25,323 bases of DNA from Ruminococcus sp. (GTDB taxonomy: Bacteria > Bacillota > Clostridia > Oscillospirales > Ruminococcaceae). A model generated the notes under the pieces. It saw only the letters and a list, made by a program, of their open reading frames with translations, searched no databases and was not told where the DNA came from. Shown here piece by piece: positions 1 through 8,212 of the stretch. The position numbers were made by a program, and so were the translations under genes. The stretch is taken from assembly GCF_019417665.1 (NCBI RefSeq), contig NZ_DXUU01000044.1, positions 1 to 25,323 of the forward strand, in the 5' to 3' direction. The first letter of the stretch is position 1; each line of letters opens with the position of its first letter.

Positions 1-97
1 TTACGAATTTTTTGTAAACTCTGCTCCACAACTATTGACTTTTCTTAGCTGGACTCAAAAGTAAATGCTGTTGCCCTGAAAACCGCCAGTGAACCCC

Positions 98-126
98 TTG
101 ACATTTTCGCAGAATTGTGGTATACT
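98..126 (+). promoter_or_regulatory. Sigma-A promoter of the tRNA-Gln gene
   Basis: A perfect -35 box TTGACA (98-103) and a -10 box TATACT (121-126) are separated by exactly 17 nt. A TG dinucleotide one base before the -10 box makes it an extended -10 promoter. The predicted start is about 20 nt before the tRNA 5' end, as expected for a short tRNA leader. Confidence 0.85.
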
Positions 127-153
127 AAAATAGTCATATATGACATCTGCAAC

Positions 154-229
154 TGGGGTATAGCCAAGTGGTAAGGCAACGGACTTTGACTCCGTCATTC
201 CGCTGGTTCGAATCCAGCTACTCCAACCA
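154..229 (+). tRNA. tRNA-Gln (anticodon TTG)
   Basis: A full cloverleaf can be drawn. The acceptor stem TGGGGTA pairs with TACTCCA (one G-T wobble). The anticodon arm is ACGGA-CTTTGAC-TCCGT with anticodon TTG at 186-188, and the T-arm contains GGTTCGAATCC. The 3' end ACCA is encoded (CCA at 227-229). It is a single-gene unit with its own promoter upstream and terminator downstream. No second copy of its 3' end was noticed elsewhere in the window, so there is no evidence that it served as an attachment site here. Confidence 0.97.
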
Positions 230-234
230 TAATC

Positions 235-271
235 GCACCTAACGAATGATACAATCGTTAGGTGCATTTTT
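235..271 (+). terminator. Rho-independent terminator after tRNA-Gln
   Basis: A perfect 11-bp stem (235-245 pairing with 255-265) with a 9-nt loop is followed at once by ATTTTTAT. It ends the tRNA transcript. It also lies about 60 bp past the end of the regulator gene that converges from the other strand. Confidence 0.9.
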
Positions 272-333
272 ATTGTAAAAAAGCCGAGAAATAAGCACAT
301 TTTCGGCAATTAGCCACAGTGAGAAGAAAATCA

Positions 334-1185
334 CTATATTCCGATTCTATTATGATTCCTCCATGCCCTTGGAGATTCCCCGTATATATTTTTAAATGCT
401 CTGGAAAAGTGTAATTGATCTTCATATCCCACAGCATTGCTTATATCGCCAATGGAAAGCTGTGTGAGCTTTAGTAGCTCTGCCGCTTTTGCCATGCGGT
501 AGTTCAGAAGAAAATCCTGCGGTGATTTTCCAACTGCTTCTTTAAAAATTTTTCCAAAGTAGCTTCTGTTCAGTCCACATACGGATGCGATATCCTCAAC
601 AGAAATATCATTCTGAAAGTTGTGTTCAATAAAATGCAATGCCTCATGGATATAGAAATCCCGAAGTTGGCTTCCTTGCTGAATATGTGTACTTGCTGAA
701 GAACGTGTCAGATAATCCAGAAACAGGTACAAATGCCCGATAAGGTGAAAAGGAGATGAATTTCGGTTTTGCGTCATATAAAGCATTTCATGCATCATTT
801 CTTCCCGAAGATCTTTGGAACGTGCATGATAAATCGGTGAGTCGGGCGTAAATCCAGCAGATTCCAGAATTGATTTCACACGCAGTCCGTCAAATTCTAC
901 CCAGACATATTCCCATGGTAAATTCTTGTCCGCAATATACGTCGTAATCTGATTAGGGAAAATCATAAATCCCTGCATACTTTTGACGGAATAGGTTTGC
1001 GTGACCCCTTTGCTGTCGTCAGCCATAAGAGTTCCCATTCCGGAAATAATGTAATGAAAAAGATAGTGGTTTCTTGTTGCAGGGCCGAAAGAATGTGCCG
1101 ATTCGCATTGTTCCCAACCAAATTGATAAAGTCCTAAATCAACAAAGTTCTCGTTTGGAAAAATGGAAAAAATAATATCGTGCAT
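334..1185 (-). CDS. msmR: AraC-family transcriptional regulator of the raffinose/sucrose cluster
   Basis: This 283-residue protein has the two-part layout of AraC/XylS sugar regulators. An N-terminal cupin-like ligand-binding and dimerisation half covers about residues 15-165. The C-terminal tandem helix-turn-helix DNA-binding domain covers about 185-280 and contains the family signature segment SIGDISNAVGYEDQLHFSRA followed by FKNIYGESP. The start is supported by AAAGGAG about 9 nt upstream. It is divergent from msmE across a 229-bp gap. In streptococcal msm and raf loci a regulator of this family at this position activates the operon in response to raffinose or melibiose, so the same role is inferred here. 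The inducer cannot be read from the sequence. The symbol is given by context and family. Confidence 0.88.
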   Translation of the reverse strand: MHDIIFSIFPNENFVDLGLYQFGWEQCESAHSFGPATRNHYLFHYIISGMGTLMADDSKGVTQTYSVKSMQGFMIFPNQITTYIADKNLPWEYVWVEFDGLRVKSILESAGFTPDSPIYHARSKDLREEMMHEMLYMTQNRNSSPFHLIGHLYLFLDYLTRSSASTHIQQGSQLRDFYIHEALHFIEHNFQNDISVEDIASVCGLNRSYFGKIFKEAVGKSPQDFLLNYRMAKAAELLKLTQLSIGDISNAVGYEDQLHFSRAFKNIYGESPRAWRNHNRIGI

Positions 1186-1242
1186 AAATTTATTCTCCTT
1201 TCTGTCAACTTATTTCGGTGAAAATGACTGCCTTGTATTTTG

Positions 1243-1271
1243 ATTATAACATGAAATATGCCAAAATGCAA
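1243..1271 (-). promoter_or_regulatory. Promoter of the AraC-type regulator gene
   Basis: On the minus strand a TTGCAT -35 box (1271-1266) and a perfect TATAAT -10 box (1248-1243) are 17 nt apart, with an extended TG one base before the -10. The sequence ATGTTATAAT here is identical to the one at the divergent msmE promoter. Confidence 0.7.
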
Positions 1272-1355
1272 GATGATATGCAAATCTCATTGAAAAGATA
1301 GCATAATGGCATAAAACAAGTGGATTTACGGTATTTACAAATCCCAAATTGGCAT
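1256..1355. promoter_or_regulatory. Candidate operator half-sites in the regulator/msmE intergenic region
   Basis: The divergent gap holds repeated ATGC-centred words: TATGCCA (1257-1263), TATGCAA (1277-1283), TGGCATA (1307-1313) and TTGGCATG (1349-1356). The first and third form a 7-bp inverted repeat, and the last abuts the msmE -10 box. AraC-type activators usually bind paired half-sites close to the -35 of their target, so these are plausible binding sites. No single consensus is proven. Confidence 0.4.
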
Positions 1356-1363
1356 GTTATAAT
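1334..1363 (+). promoter_or_regulatory. Promoter of the msmEFG-gtfA-aga-galKET-scrK operon
   Basis: A TTTACA -35 box (1334-1339) and TATAAT -10 box (1358-1363) are 18 nt apart, with an extended TG at 1355-1356. The predicted start is near 1370, giving a leader of about 45 nt to the msmE start. The 18-nt spacing and imperfect -35 fit an activator-dependent promoter. Confidence 0.72.
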
Positions 1364-1414
1364 ATAACCACAAAAAGCGACACACAAAATTCTATTCAGG
1401 AGGAGGACGAAAAT

Positions 1415-2707
1415 ATGAAAAAAAGAAACAATATACCGTGCCTGGTTTTAACAGGAACTTTCATATCTGCACTTCTTTTATCAGGATGCAGCAATACAGA
1501 TCGCAGTGATGAAAAAACTGTAGTCAGAATGCTTCAGTATAAGCCGGAGGCGGTTCATGCATTTGAAGAAATGGAGGAACGGTTTAATGCAGAGCATGAT
1601 GACATTGTGCTGAAAATCGAATCTCCCAATGAGGCAATGACGGTTTTGAAAACACGACTTATCAAAGAAGATTATCCGGACATTGTTGGAATCGGCGGAG
1701 ATATTAACTATTCCAATTTTCTTGATGCAGATCTATTTATGGATATTTCTGATTTTGAAGGAATTTCAGATATAAAACCTTCCTATATGCAGATAGAGAA
1801 GGATCTGGAATTTATCCCACAAGAGGGCATTTATGCTTTGCCATATGCAGCAAACTGTGCTGGCATTCTCTATAACAGGGATATGTTTGAGGAACATGGA
1901 TGGGAGATTCCAGAGACATGGAGTGAATTCACCGATCTTTGTGAAGAGATTCAAAGCACAACAGATATTTATCCACTTTATTTTGGATATAAAGATACAT
2001 GGACGTGTCTTGCTCCATGGAATGCATTGGCAGTTGGTCTTGCAGATGCAGATATATGCTCACAGGTAAATGCAGGCAATACCACCTTTGCAGAGGGTTA
2101 TTCAGAAGTTGCCGATAAGATGAAAGTACTGCTTGAATATGCAGAGCCAAACCCCTACGCTTACAGCTACAATGATGCCTGCACAGCTTTTGCAAGAGGA
2201 GAATCTGCGATGTATCCCATAGGCAGTTATGCTGTACCGCAGATTCAATCTGTAAATCCGGATATGAATATTGATTCATTTCCATTTCCGGCAAATGAAG
2301 ATGAAGCAGACAATGTGTTGAATTCCGGTGTGGATCTACAAGTCTGCGTTATGAAAGAAACAAAAAACAAAGAAGCTGTTTATGAAGTTCTTCGGTTTTT
2401 ATATGAGGATGAGACAATACAGATTTATCTGAACGATCAGAACGCTGTTCCATGCAAGCAGGGAGATTTTGAACTGCCATCCATGCTTGACGGAATGAAA
2501 TCTTATATTGAATCTGACAGAATGTCTGATTTCCATGATCATCACTATCCAAGCGAAATGAGCGTAGATGCTATGATACAGACATATCTTATGGACGAAA
2601 GTGATGACGCCGCTGAAGTGTTCCTCAACCGTTTTGATAAGGAATGGAAACGCTATAACCGTGACCTGATTGAAAAAGTCAGAAAATATGAGGAGGGACT
2701 GAGATGA
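1415..2707 (+). CDS. msmE: Sugar ABC transporter substrate-binding lipoprotein (MsmE-type)
   Basis: This 430-residue family 1 extracellular solute-binding protein would capture an oligosaccharide, probably raffinose-family, outside the membrane and deliver it to MsmFG. The N-terminus has basic residues, a hydrophobic stretch and a lipobox LLSGC with the lipidated cysteine at residue 25, so it is membrane-anchored. The ATG at 1415 is chosen because AGGAGGAGG (1398-1406) sits 8 nt upstream. The open frame extends back to 1349, but that part overlaps the promoter -10 box and cannot be coding in this transcript. Its stop overlaps the msmF start by 4 bp (ATGA), which suggests translational coupling. 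The exact ligand is inferred from the downstream enzymes. Confidence 0.9.
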   Translation: MKKRNNIPCLVLTGTFISALLLSGCSNTDRSDEKTVVRMLQYKPEAVHAFEEMEERFNAEHDDIVLKIESPNEAMTVLKTRLIKEDYPDIVGIGGDINYSNFLDADLFMDISDFEGISDIKPSYMQIEKDLEFIPQEGIYALPYAANCAGILYNRDMFEEHGWEIPETWSEFTDLCEEIQSTTDIYPLYFGYKDTWTCLAPWNALAVGLADADICSQVNAGNTTFAEGYSEVADKMKVLLEYAEPNPYAYSYNDACTAFARGESAMYPIGSYAVPQIQSVNPDMNIDSFPFPANEDEADNVLNSGVDLQVCVMKETKNKEAVYEVLRFLYEDETIQIYLNDQNAVPCKQGDFELPSMLDGMKSYIESDRMSDFHDHHYPSEMSVDAMIQTYLMDESDDAAEVFLNRFDKEWKRYNRDLIEKVRKYEEGLR

Positions 2708-3597
2708 AAGGAATCATAAAAAAACGCAAACCCATGTCAAAAAGAACCAAAACTTTACTGCTGATGACGTTACCGGCATTGATACTGTTTGTTTTATTTA
2801 ATACGATCCCATTAATTACTGGTGCTTTTTACAGCTTTACAAACTATCGTGGATATGGTTCTTACGACTTTGTCGGATTCAGAAACTTTATTGATCTGTT
2901 TCAGGACAGTCGAGTTGGAAAATCTTATCTGTTTACCTTCAAATATGCGATTGCCGGAACGATACTGGTCAATGTGCTTTCCCTGTTGATCGCAATGGGT
3001 CTGAACAGTAAAATCAAGTTTAAAAGCACGCTGCGAGGGATGTATTTTCTGCCGAATATTTTAGGCGGATTAGTTGTGGGATATATTTTCAGTTTTATTT
3101 TCACATATATTATCCCAACAGTAGCCCAAAGTTTACATATTGACTTTTTAAGCAGCAGCATTCTTGCAAGTGAAAAGTGGGCATGGGTCGGTGTATTGAT
3201 CGTTGGCGTATGGCAGACCGTTGCTATGAACACGATCATATATATTTCAGGTCTGCAAACAATTCCGGCAGATATTTACGAAGCAAGCTCTATTGACGGA
3301 GCAGGAAAATGGTATACTTTCAGAAAATTGACATTGCCTCTTCTGCTGCCGTTTATTTCAACCAATCTGATACTCAGCACAAAAAATATGCTTATGGTAT
3401 TCGATCAGATCATGTCGCTGACAAAGGGCGGACCTGCACAGAGTACAGAATCCATTTCCTATCTGATTTACAAAAATGGTATGGACGGCGGACAGTTTGG
3501 ATTCCAGAGTGCCAATGCAGTGGTATTCTTTATCGTTATCGTAGCAATTTCCGTGATTCAGCTTTTAATTACAAATAAAAAGGAGGAACAGTTATGA
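2704..3597 (+). CDS. msmF: Sugar ABC transporter permease (MsmF-type)
   Basis: This 297-residue inner-membrane permease of the carbohydrate ABC family (MalF/UgpA-like) has about six hydrophobic segments; the first is at about residues 18-40. The cytoplasmic EAA loop that contacts the ATPase is visible as YEASSIDGAGKWYTFRKLTL, at about residues 191-211. It overlaps msmE and msmG by 4 bp at each end (ATGA), the usual arrangement for co-translated permease pairs. It would form the translocation channel with MsmG. No ATP-binding subunit is encoded in the cluster. Confidence 0.92.
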   Translation: MKGIIKKRKPMSKRTKTLLLMTLPALILFVLFNTIPLITGAFYSFTNYRGYGSYDFVGFRNFIDLFQDSRVGKSYLFTFKYAIAGTILVNVLSLLIAMGLNSKIKFKSTLRGMYFLPNILGGLVVGYIFSFIFTYIIPTVAQSLHIDFLSSSILASEKWAWVGVLIVGVWQTVAMNTIIYISGLQTIPADIYEASSIDGAGKWYTFRKLTLPLLLPFISTNLILSTKNMLMVFDQIMSLTKGGPAQSTESISYLIYKNGMDGGQFGFQSANAVVFFIVIVAISVIQLLITNKKEEQL

Positions 3598-4502
3598 GTT
3601 CTGAAAGACATCGTGCTCCAAAACCGCCCGTAGTGCGCATTAAATCAGCCGGTGAAATAAAGAATGATAAGGACGGAAAATCCAATATTTTCCTGACCGT
3701 AATTTTGATTCTTGGCTGTTTGACAATATTATTTCCACTTTATATGACCATTGTCATTGCCTTGAAATCACCCTCTGAAATGACCAATGATGTTGCAGGT
3801 GCATTAAGCCTGCCAAAGAGTTTCAGCCTTGACAATTTCGCAGAGGCTATGCGCGTGACAGATTTCTGGCATTCTCTCGGAAACAGTGTTCTGATTACCG
3901 GAGCTGCAATTGTATTATCACTTATAATTCACTCCATGGCAGGTTATGCAATTGGCAGAAGTATGGCAAGGCACAAGGGATTCAAATTTATTTACTTCTA
4001 TATCGTCAGCGGTATGTTCGTACCATTTGCGATTCTGATGATGCCTCTTGTAAAGGAAACTGCAAAGATGAATATCGACAATATGTTCGGTGTAATTATT
4101 CTTTATGTCGTATTTTATATGCCTATGAACGTTATGCTTTACAGCGGCTACCTTAAAAATATTCCCCTTGCAATGGAGGAGGCAGCGGAAATTGACGGTG
4201 CATCCACCTGGAAAACATACTGGAAGATTATTTTCCCTATGATGAAACCTATGCACGCAACAGTGGCAGTGCTGACAGCTCTTGGCACATGGAATGATGT
4301 AATGACACCCCTTGTTATTATGTCTGGTTCAGAGAAAACCACACTTCCTCTTGCACAGCTGAATTTCCAGTCACAGTTTGGTACAAATTATAATCTGGCT
4401 TTTGCGTCCTATCTGCTTGCATTGATTCCGATTTTGATTTTCTATATTCTCTGTCAGAAACAGATCATCGGTGGAATTGCAAACGGTGCAGTAAAGGGAT
4501 AA
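3594..4502 (+). CDS. msmG: Sugar ABC transporter permease (MsmG-type)
   Basis: This 302-residue partner permease (MalG-like) has a hydrophilic N-terminal segment of about 28 residues before the first transmembrane helix, then further hydrophobic segments and an EAA loop with EEAAEIDGASTWKTYWKIIF at about residues 193-213. It starts within the last codons of msmF (4-bp overlap) and has AGGAGG just upstream. An 86-nt gap containing a strong hairpin follows, so the transporter trio may be expressed at a different level from the enzymes. Confidence 0.92.
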   Translation: MSSERHRAPKPPVVRIKSAGEIKNDKDGKSNIFLTVILILGCLTILFPLYMTIVIALKSPSEMTNDVAGALSLPKSFSLDNFAEAMRVTDFWHSLGNSVLITGAAIVLSLIIHSMAGYAIGRSMARHKGFKFIYFYIVSGMFVPFAILMMPLVKETAKMNIDNMFGVIILYVVFYMPMNVMLYSGYLKNIPLAMEEAAEIDGASTWKTYWKIIFPMMKPMHATVAVLTALGTWNDVMTPLVIMSGSEKTTLPLAQLNFQSQFGTNYNLAFASYLLALIPILIFYILCQKQIIGGIANGAVKG

Positions 4503-4533
4503 TAAGAAATACAAATCTTCTTCATCACTGCAT

Positions 4534-4570
4534 TTTTGGTATCTGTGGTTCTATGCCGCAGATACCAAAA
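4534..4570 (+). promoter_or_regulatory. Strong intercistronic hairpin between msmG and gtfA
   Basis: A 15-bp stem (4534-4548 with 4556-4570, one G-U pair) closes a 7-nt loop. No U-tract follows; the gtfA Shine-Dalgarno AAAGAGGTG begins only 5 nt after the stem. It is therefore not a standard terminator. It more likely protects the msmEFG 3' end from exonucleases, marks a processing site, or modulates gtfA translation. The hairpin is seen; its role is inferred. Confidence 0.6.
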
Positions 4571-4588
4571 TATTAAAGAGGTGTTTTT

Positions 4589-6007
4589 ATGAATTTACAA
4601 AATAAAATTATGCTGATTACCTATGCAGACAGCATGGGAAAAAATCTGAAAGAGCTGCATGAGGTTCTGAATAAACATTACAAAGACGCTGTGGGCGGTG
4701 TGCATATTCTTCCGTTTTTTCCGTCATCAGCTGACCGTGGATTTGCACCAATGAGATATGACAAGGTTGACGAGGTATTCGGCGACTTTTCCGATGTCGA
4801 GGCGATCGGCAAGGATTACTACCTGATGTTTGACTTTATGGTCAATCACATTTCTGCAAGCTCAGAATACTTTCAGGATTTTCTGAAAAAGAAAGAATCT
4901 TCAGAATACAAGGATTTTTTCATTCGTTACAGCAAGTTCTGGAACGGCGAACCGACACAGGAGCAGATTGATAAAATTTACAAAAGAAAGCCCCGTGCGC
5001 CATATATTGAGGCTAAGTTTGCAGACGGCTCAAAAGAAAAAATCTGGTGTACATTCTGCGAAGAACAGATCGACCTTGATGTAACAACAGATAAAACAAA
5101 GGAATTTATCCGCCGTACATTAAAGGATATGTGCAGTCACGGTGCAGCAGTTATCCGCCTTGACGCTTTTGCTTATGCTGTAAAAAAAGCAGACACAAGC
5201 TGTTTCTTTATAGAACCGGATATCTGGGAATTGCTTTATGAGATTGAAAATGTCGTAAAAGAAGAGGGTGCGGAAATTCTTCCAGAGATCCACGAGCATT
5301 ACACTATTCCTATGAAAATTGCGGATAAGGGATTCTGGATATATGATTTTGCCTTGCCAGTACTGACTCTCCATGCACTCTACAACCATACAGGAAAATA
5401 TTTGAAGAACTGGATGGAAATGTGTCCCATGAAGCAGTTTACAACACTGGATACCCATGACGGGATCGGTATTGTAGATGTCAAGGATTTACTGCCTGAT
5501 GAGGAAATTGAAATCGTCAAGGAGCAGTTGTATCAACAAGGAGCAAACGTAAAGAAGATTTACAGCTCCGAGGCATATAACAATCTGGACATCTACCAGG
5601 TGAATACTACCTACTATTCTGCACTTGGCAACAACGATGATGCTTATCTGCTGGCACGGGCTATTCAATTTTTTGCTCCGGGGATTCCGCAGGTGTACTA
5701 TGTTGGAATGCTTGCAGGTTCAAATGATATTGAGCTTATGGAGCATACCAAAAACGGGCGTGATATTAACCGACATTATTATTCCAAAGAGGAAATTGAA
5801 GATGAGCAGGATCGTACGGTTGTACAGAAGCTAAAAGAACTGATGATACTGCGTAACACTCATCCGGCATTTTCTTTGGATGGAACGATTGAAATTCAAA
5901 CAGACGGTGACGGGTTGATAATTACAAGAAAATATGGTTCGGATTCTATTACGCTGAAGTCTGATCTTACAACATACAGATTCGAAATTGAAACAAGAAA
6001 GGAATGA
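4589..6007 (+). CDS. gtfA: Sucrose phosphorylase (GH13 subfamily 18)
   Basis: This 472-residue cytoplasmic enzyme, close to the family's usual 480-500, would convert sucrose plus phosphate to glucose 1-phosphate and fructose. The GH13_18 motifs are clear: HILPFFPSSADRGFAP near 39-54, the nucleophile Asp192 in VIRLDAFAYAVKK, the acid/base Glu233 in ILPEIHEHY, and the transition-state Asp291 in TLDTHDGIGIVDVKDLL. No signal peptide is present. AAAGAGGTG precedes the ATG. It follows the importer genes, and its stop is just before the preferred aga start. Close relatives in the subfamily act on sucrose 6'-phosphate or glucosylglycerate. The neighbouring alpha-galactosidase and fructokinase, and a transporter that does not phosphorylate, favour free sucrose. 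Confidence 0.9.
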   Translation: MNLQNKIMLITYADSMGKNLKELHEVLNKHYKDAVGGVHILPFFPSSADRGFAPMRYDKVDEVFGDFSDVEAIGKDYYLMFDFMVNHISASSEYFQDFLKKKESSEYKDFFIRYSKFWNGEPTQEQIDKIYKRKPRAPYIEAKFADGSKEKIWCTFCEEQIDLDVTTDKTKEFIRRTLKDMCSHGAAVIRLDAFAYAVKKADTSCFFIEPDIWELLYEIENVVKEEGAEILPEIHEHYTIPMKIADKGFWIYDFALPVLTLHALYNHTGKYLKNWMEMCPMKQFTTLDTHDGIGIVDVKDLLPDEEIEIVKEQLYQQGANVKKIYSSEAYNNLDIYQVNTTYYSALGNNDDAYLLARAIQFFAPGIPQVYYVGMLAGSNDIELMEHTKNGRDINRHYYSKEEIEDEQDRTVVQKLKELMILRNTHPAFSLDGTIEIQTDGDGLIITRKYGSDSITLKSDLTTYRFEIETRKE

Positions 6008-6012
6008 CTTTT

Positions 6013-8211
6013 ATGGCAATTAAAGTAAATGAGAAGAATAGACTTTTTCAGCTGATCACTAAAAATACTGAATATCAGATCAAGGCGGATAAGTTCGGTG
6101 TTTTAAAACACATCTGGTATGGGGAACGAACCGATTTTGATATGGAGTATCTCCAAAGTTATCCTGATGTGGGCTTTTCCGGCAATATTTACGAGGCTGG
6201 AAACTGCCGCACATATTCTCTGGATACAATGCCGCAGGAGTATTCATGCCAAGGCATCGGAGATTTCCGCATATCAGCGGTTGGGATCACGCATGTAGAC
6301 GGGAGCAGTGCAATTGATTTGCGTTATAAGGGCTATCGCATAGCAAAAGGGAAATATTCCATTCCAGGACTACCTGCTGTTTATGCAGATGAAAATGAAG
6401 CGGATACTCTTGAAATCGACCTGAAAGATACAGCAAGCGATATTTGTGTAACGCTGAAATATGCCGTTCTGGAAAGCCTTGATATGATTACAAGAAGTGC
6501 TGTAATATACAATAAAGGAGCGACAGCTGTAACGCTTACAAAGGCGGCAAGCTTATGCCTGGATATCCCACAGGGGAAAGATTTGGAGTGGATTCATTTT
6601 CACGGTCGTCATACTATGGAGCGTCAGCCGGAGCGTGTATCGCTTGTTCACGGTATTCAGGAAAGCACAAGTTCCAGAGGAACTTCCAGTCATCAGCAAA
6701 ATCCATCTGTGCTTCTCTGTACAAAGAAATGCACAGAAACAAGTGGGCAATGCATCGGAGCAGCTCTTTTGTACAGCGGCAGCTTTCAGACGCAAATTGA
6801 GCTTGATCAACTTGATCAGGTGCGTCTGATTATGGGTATTAACCCGGCACTTTTCCGTTGGGAACTTTTGCCGAATTCCTATTTTCATACGCCGGAAGTA
6901 ATGTTTTCTTACAGTAACAGCGGATTTGAAACGTTGTCACACAATTTCCATAAAGCAATTCGCCATCATGTTTGCAGAGGGGAATATAAGCTTGCAGAGC
7001 GTCCTGTTCTGATAAACAATTGGGAAGCTACCTATTTTGATTTTGATTCCGATAAAATTCTTCATATTGCACAGCAGGCGGCTGAACTTGGAGTAGATAT
7101 GCTTGTTCTTGATGATGGCTGGTTTGGCAAGCGCAATGATGATTGCTCCGGTCTGGGGGATTGGTTTGTTAACGAGGAAAAACTGAAAGGCGGTCTTGGT
7201 AGTCTTACGCAGAAAATCTCCGCACTGGGTATGAAATTCGGAATCTGGTTTGAGCCGGAAATGGTTTCCGAGGACAGCGAACTGTACCGTTTGCATCCGG
7301 ATTGGGCGATACAGATTCCCGGACGTGAGCCTATGAGAAGCCGTTATCAATTGCTGCTTGATATGACAAGGCAGGAGGTACAGGATTATCTGTATGATTC
7401 CATTGGAAAAATTCTGGACAGTGCCGATATATCGTACATAAAATGGGATATGAACCGCAGCATTAGCGACTGGTATACCGCAACGCTTTCAGCAGATAGA
7501 CAGGGCGAAATGGCACATCGGTATGTGCTTGGAGTGTATGCATTGTTGGAGCGTCTTATCTCTGCGTATCCTCATGTATTATTTGAAGGATGCAGCGGAG
7601 GCGGTGGAAGATTTGATGCCGGGATGCTTTATTACTGTCCGCAAATCTGGTGCAGTGACGACACGGATGCTTTTGAACGTACAAAAATTCAATACGGAAC
7701 ATCGTTTTTCTATCCGATTTCCGCAATGGGTTCTCATATTTCGGCAATACCAAATCATCAGACAGGACGTATAACCCCAATTGAAACAAGGGCTGTTACG
7801 GCAATGGCAGGCAGCTTTGGTTATGAGCTTGATTTAAACACCCTTTCTGATGATGAAAAGCAGGCGGTTAAATCTCAGATCGTACGCTTTAAAAAATACA
7901 ATGATCTGATTCACAATGGTTTGTATTACCGTATAAGCAATCCTATGACAGATGAATTTGCTGTATGGGAGTATGTTTCAGAAGACGGCAGTGAAGTTTT
8001 GGTGCATGGAATGACTTTCCGTACTTCCCCTAATACCCTACAAATCAGAATTCGCTTGCGTGGGCTTTCTCCGATTGCAATGTATCGTCTTGAATCTGAC
8101 GGAGGTCAATATACCGGAAAAGCTCTTATGAACGGCGGAATCCTTCTGCCCAAAGCATGGGGAGATTATTGTCCCATAGAACTGCATTTCACACTTGTCG
8201 AAGGTGACTGA
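6013..8211 (+). CDS. aga: Alpha-galactosidase (GH36)
   Basis: This 732-residue enzyme would cleave alpha-1,6-galactosyl residues from raffinose, stachyose or melibiose. Its length fits bacterial GH36 (about 720-745). It has an N-terminal beta-sandwich, then a TIM barrel with LVLDDGWFGKRNDD, the nucleophile Asp479 in YIKWDMNRS, and the acid/base Asp549 in CSDDTDAFER. The 70-residue spacing between the two matches characterised GH36 enzymes. No signal peptide is seen, so it acts on imported sugar. The ATG at 6013 is preferred because AAAGGA lies 9 nt upstream. The alternative ATG at 6004 overlaps the gtfA stop but has its Shine-Dalgarno too close. It feeds galactose to galKET and sucrose to GtfA. 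Confidence 0.93.
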   Translation: MAIKVNEKNRLFQLITKNTEYQIKADKFGVLKHIWYGERTDFDMEYLQSYPDVGFSGNIYEAGNCRTYSLDTMPQEYSCQGIGDFRISAVGITHVDGSSAIDLRYKGYRIAKGKYSIPGLPAVYADENEADTLEIDLKDTASDICVTLKYAVLESLDMITRSAVIYNKGATAVTLTKAASLCLDIPQGKDLEWIHFHGRHTMERQPERVSLVHGIQESTSSRGTSSHQQNPSVLLCTKKCTETSGQCIGAALLYSGSFQTQIELDQLDQVRLIMGINPALFRWELLPNSYFHTPEVMFSYSNSGFETLSHNFHKAIRHHVCRGEYKLAERPVLINNWEATYFDFDSDKILHIAQQAAELGVDMLVLDDGWFGKRNDDCSGLGDWFVNEEKLKGGLGSLTQKISALGMKFGIWFEPEMVSEDSELYRLHPDWAIQIPGREPMRSRYQLLLDMTRQEVQDYLYDSIGKILDSADISYIKWDMNRSISDWYTATLSADRQGEMAHRYVLGVYALLERLISAYPHVLFEGCSGGGGRFDAGMLYYCPQIWCSDDTDAFERTKIQYGTSFFYPISAMGSHISAIPNHQTGRITPIETRAVTAMAGSFGYELDLNTLSDDEKQAVKSQIVRFKKYNDLIHNGLYYRISNPMTDEFAVWEYVSEDGSEVLVHGMTFRTSPNTLQIRIRLRGLSPIAMYRLESDGGQYTGKALMNGGILLPKAWGDYCPIELHFTLVEGD

Positions 8212-8212
8212 T

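Noticed and set aside
154..229. tRNA-Gln as an att site of an integrated element
   Set aside because: No integrase, phage gene or repeat of the tRNA 3' end was seen in the window, so there is no direct support.
55..309. 84-codon minus-strand frame over the tRNA
   Set aside because: It covers the tRNA-Gln gene, its promoter and its terminator, so it is a chance frame.
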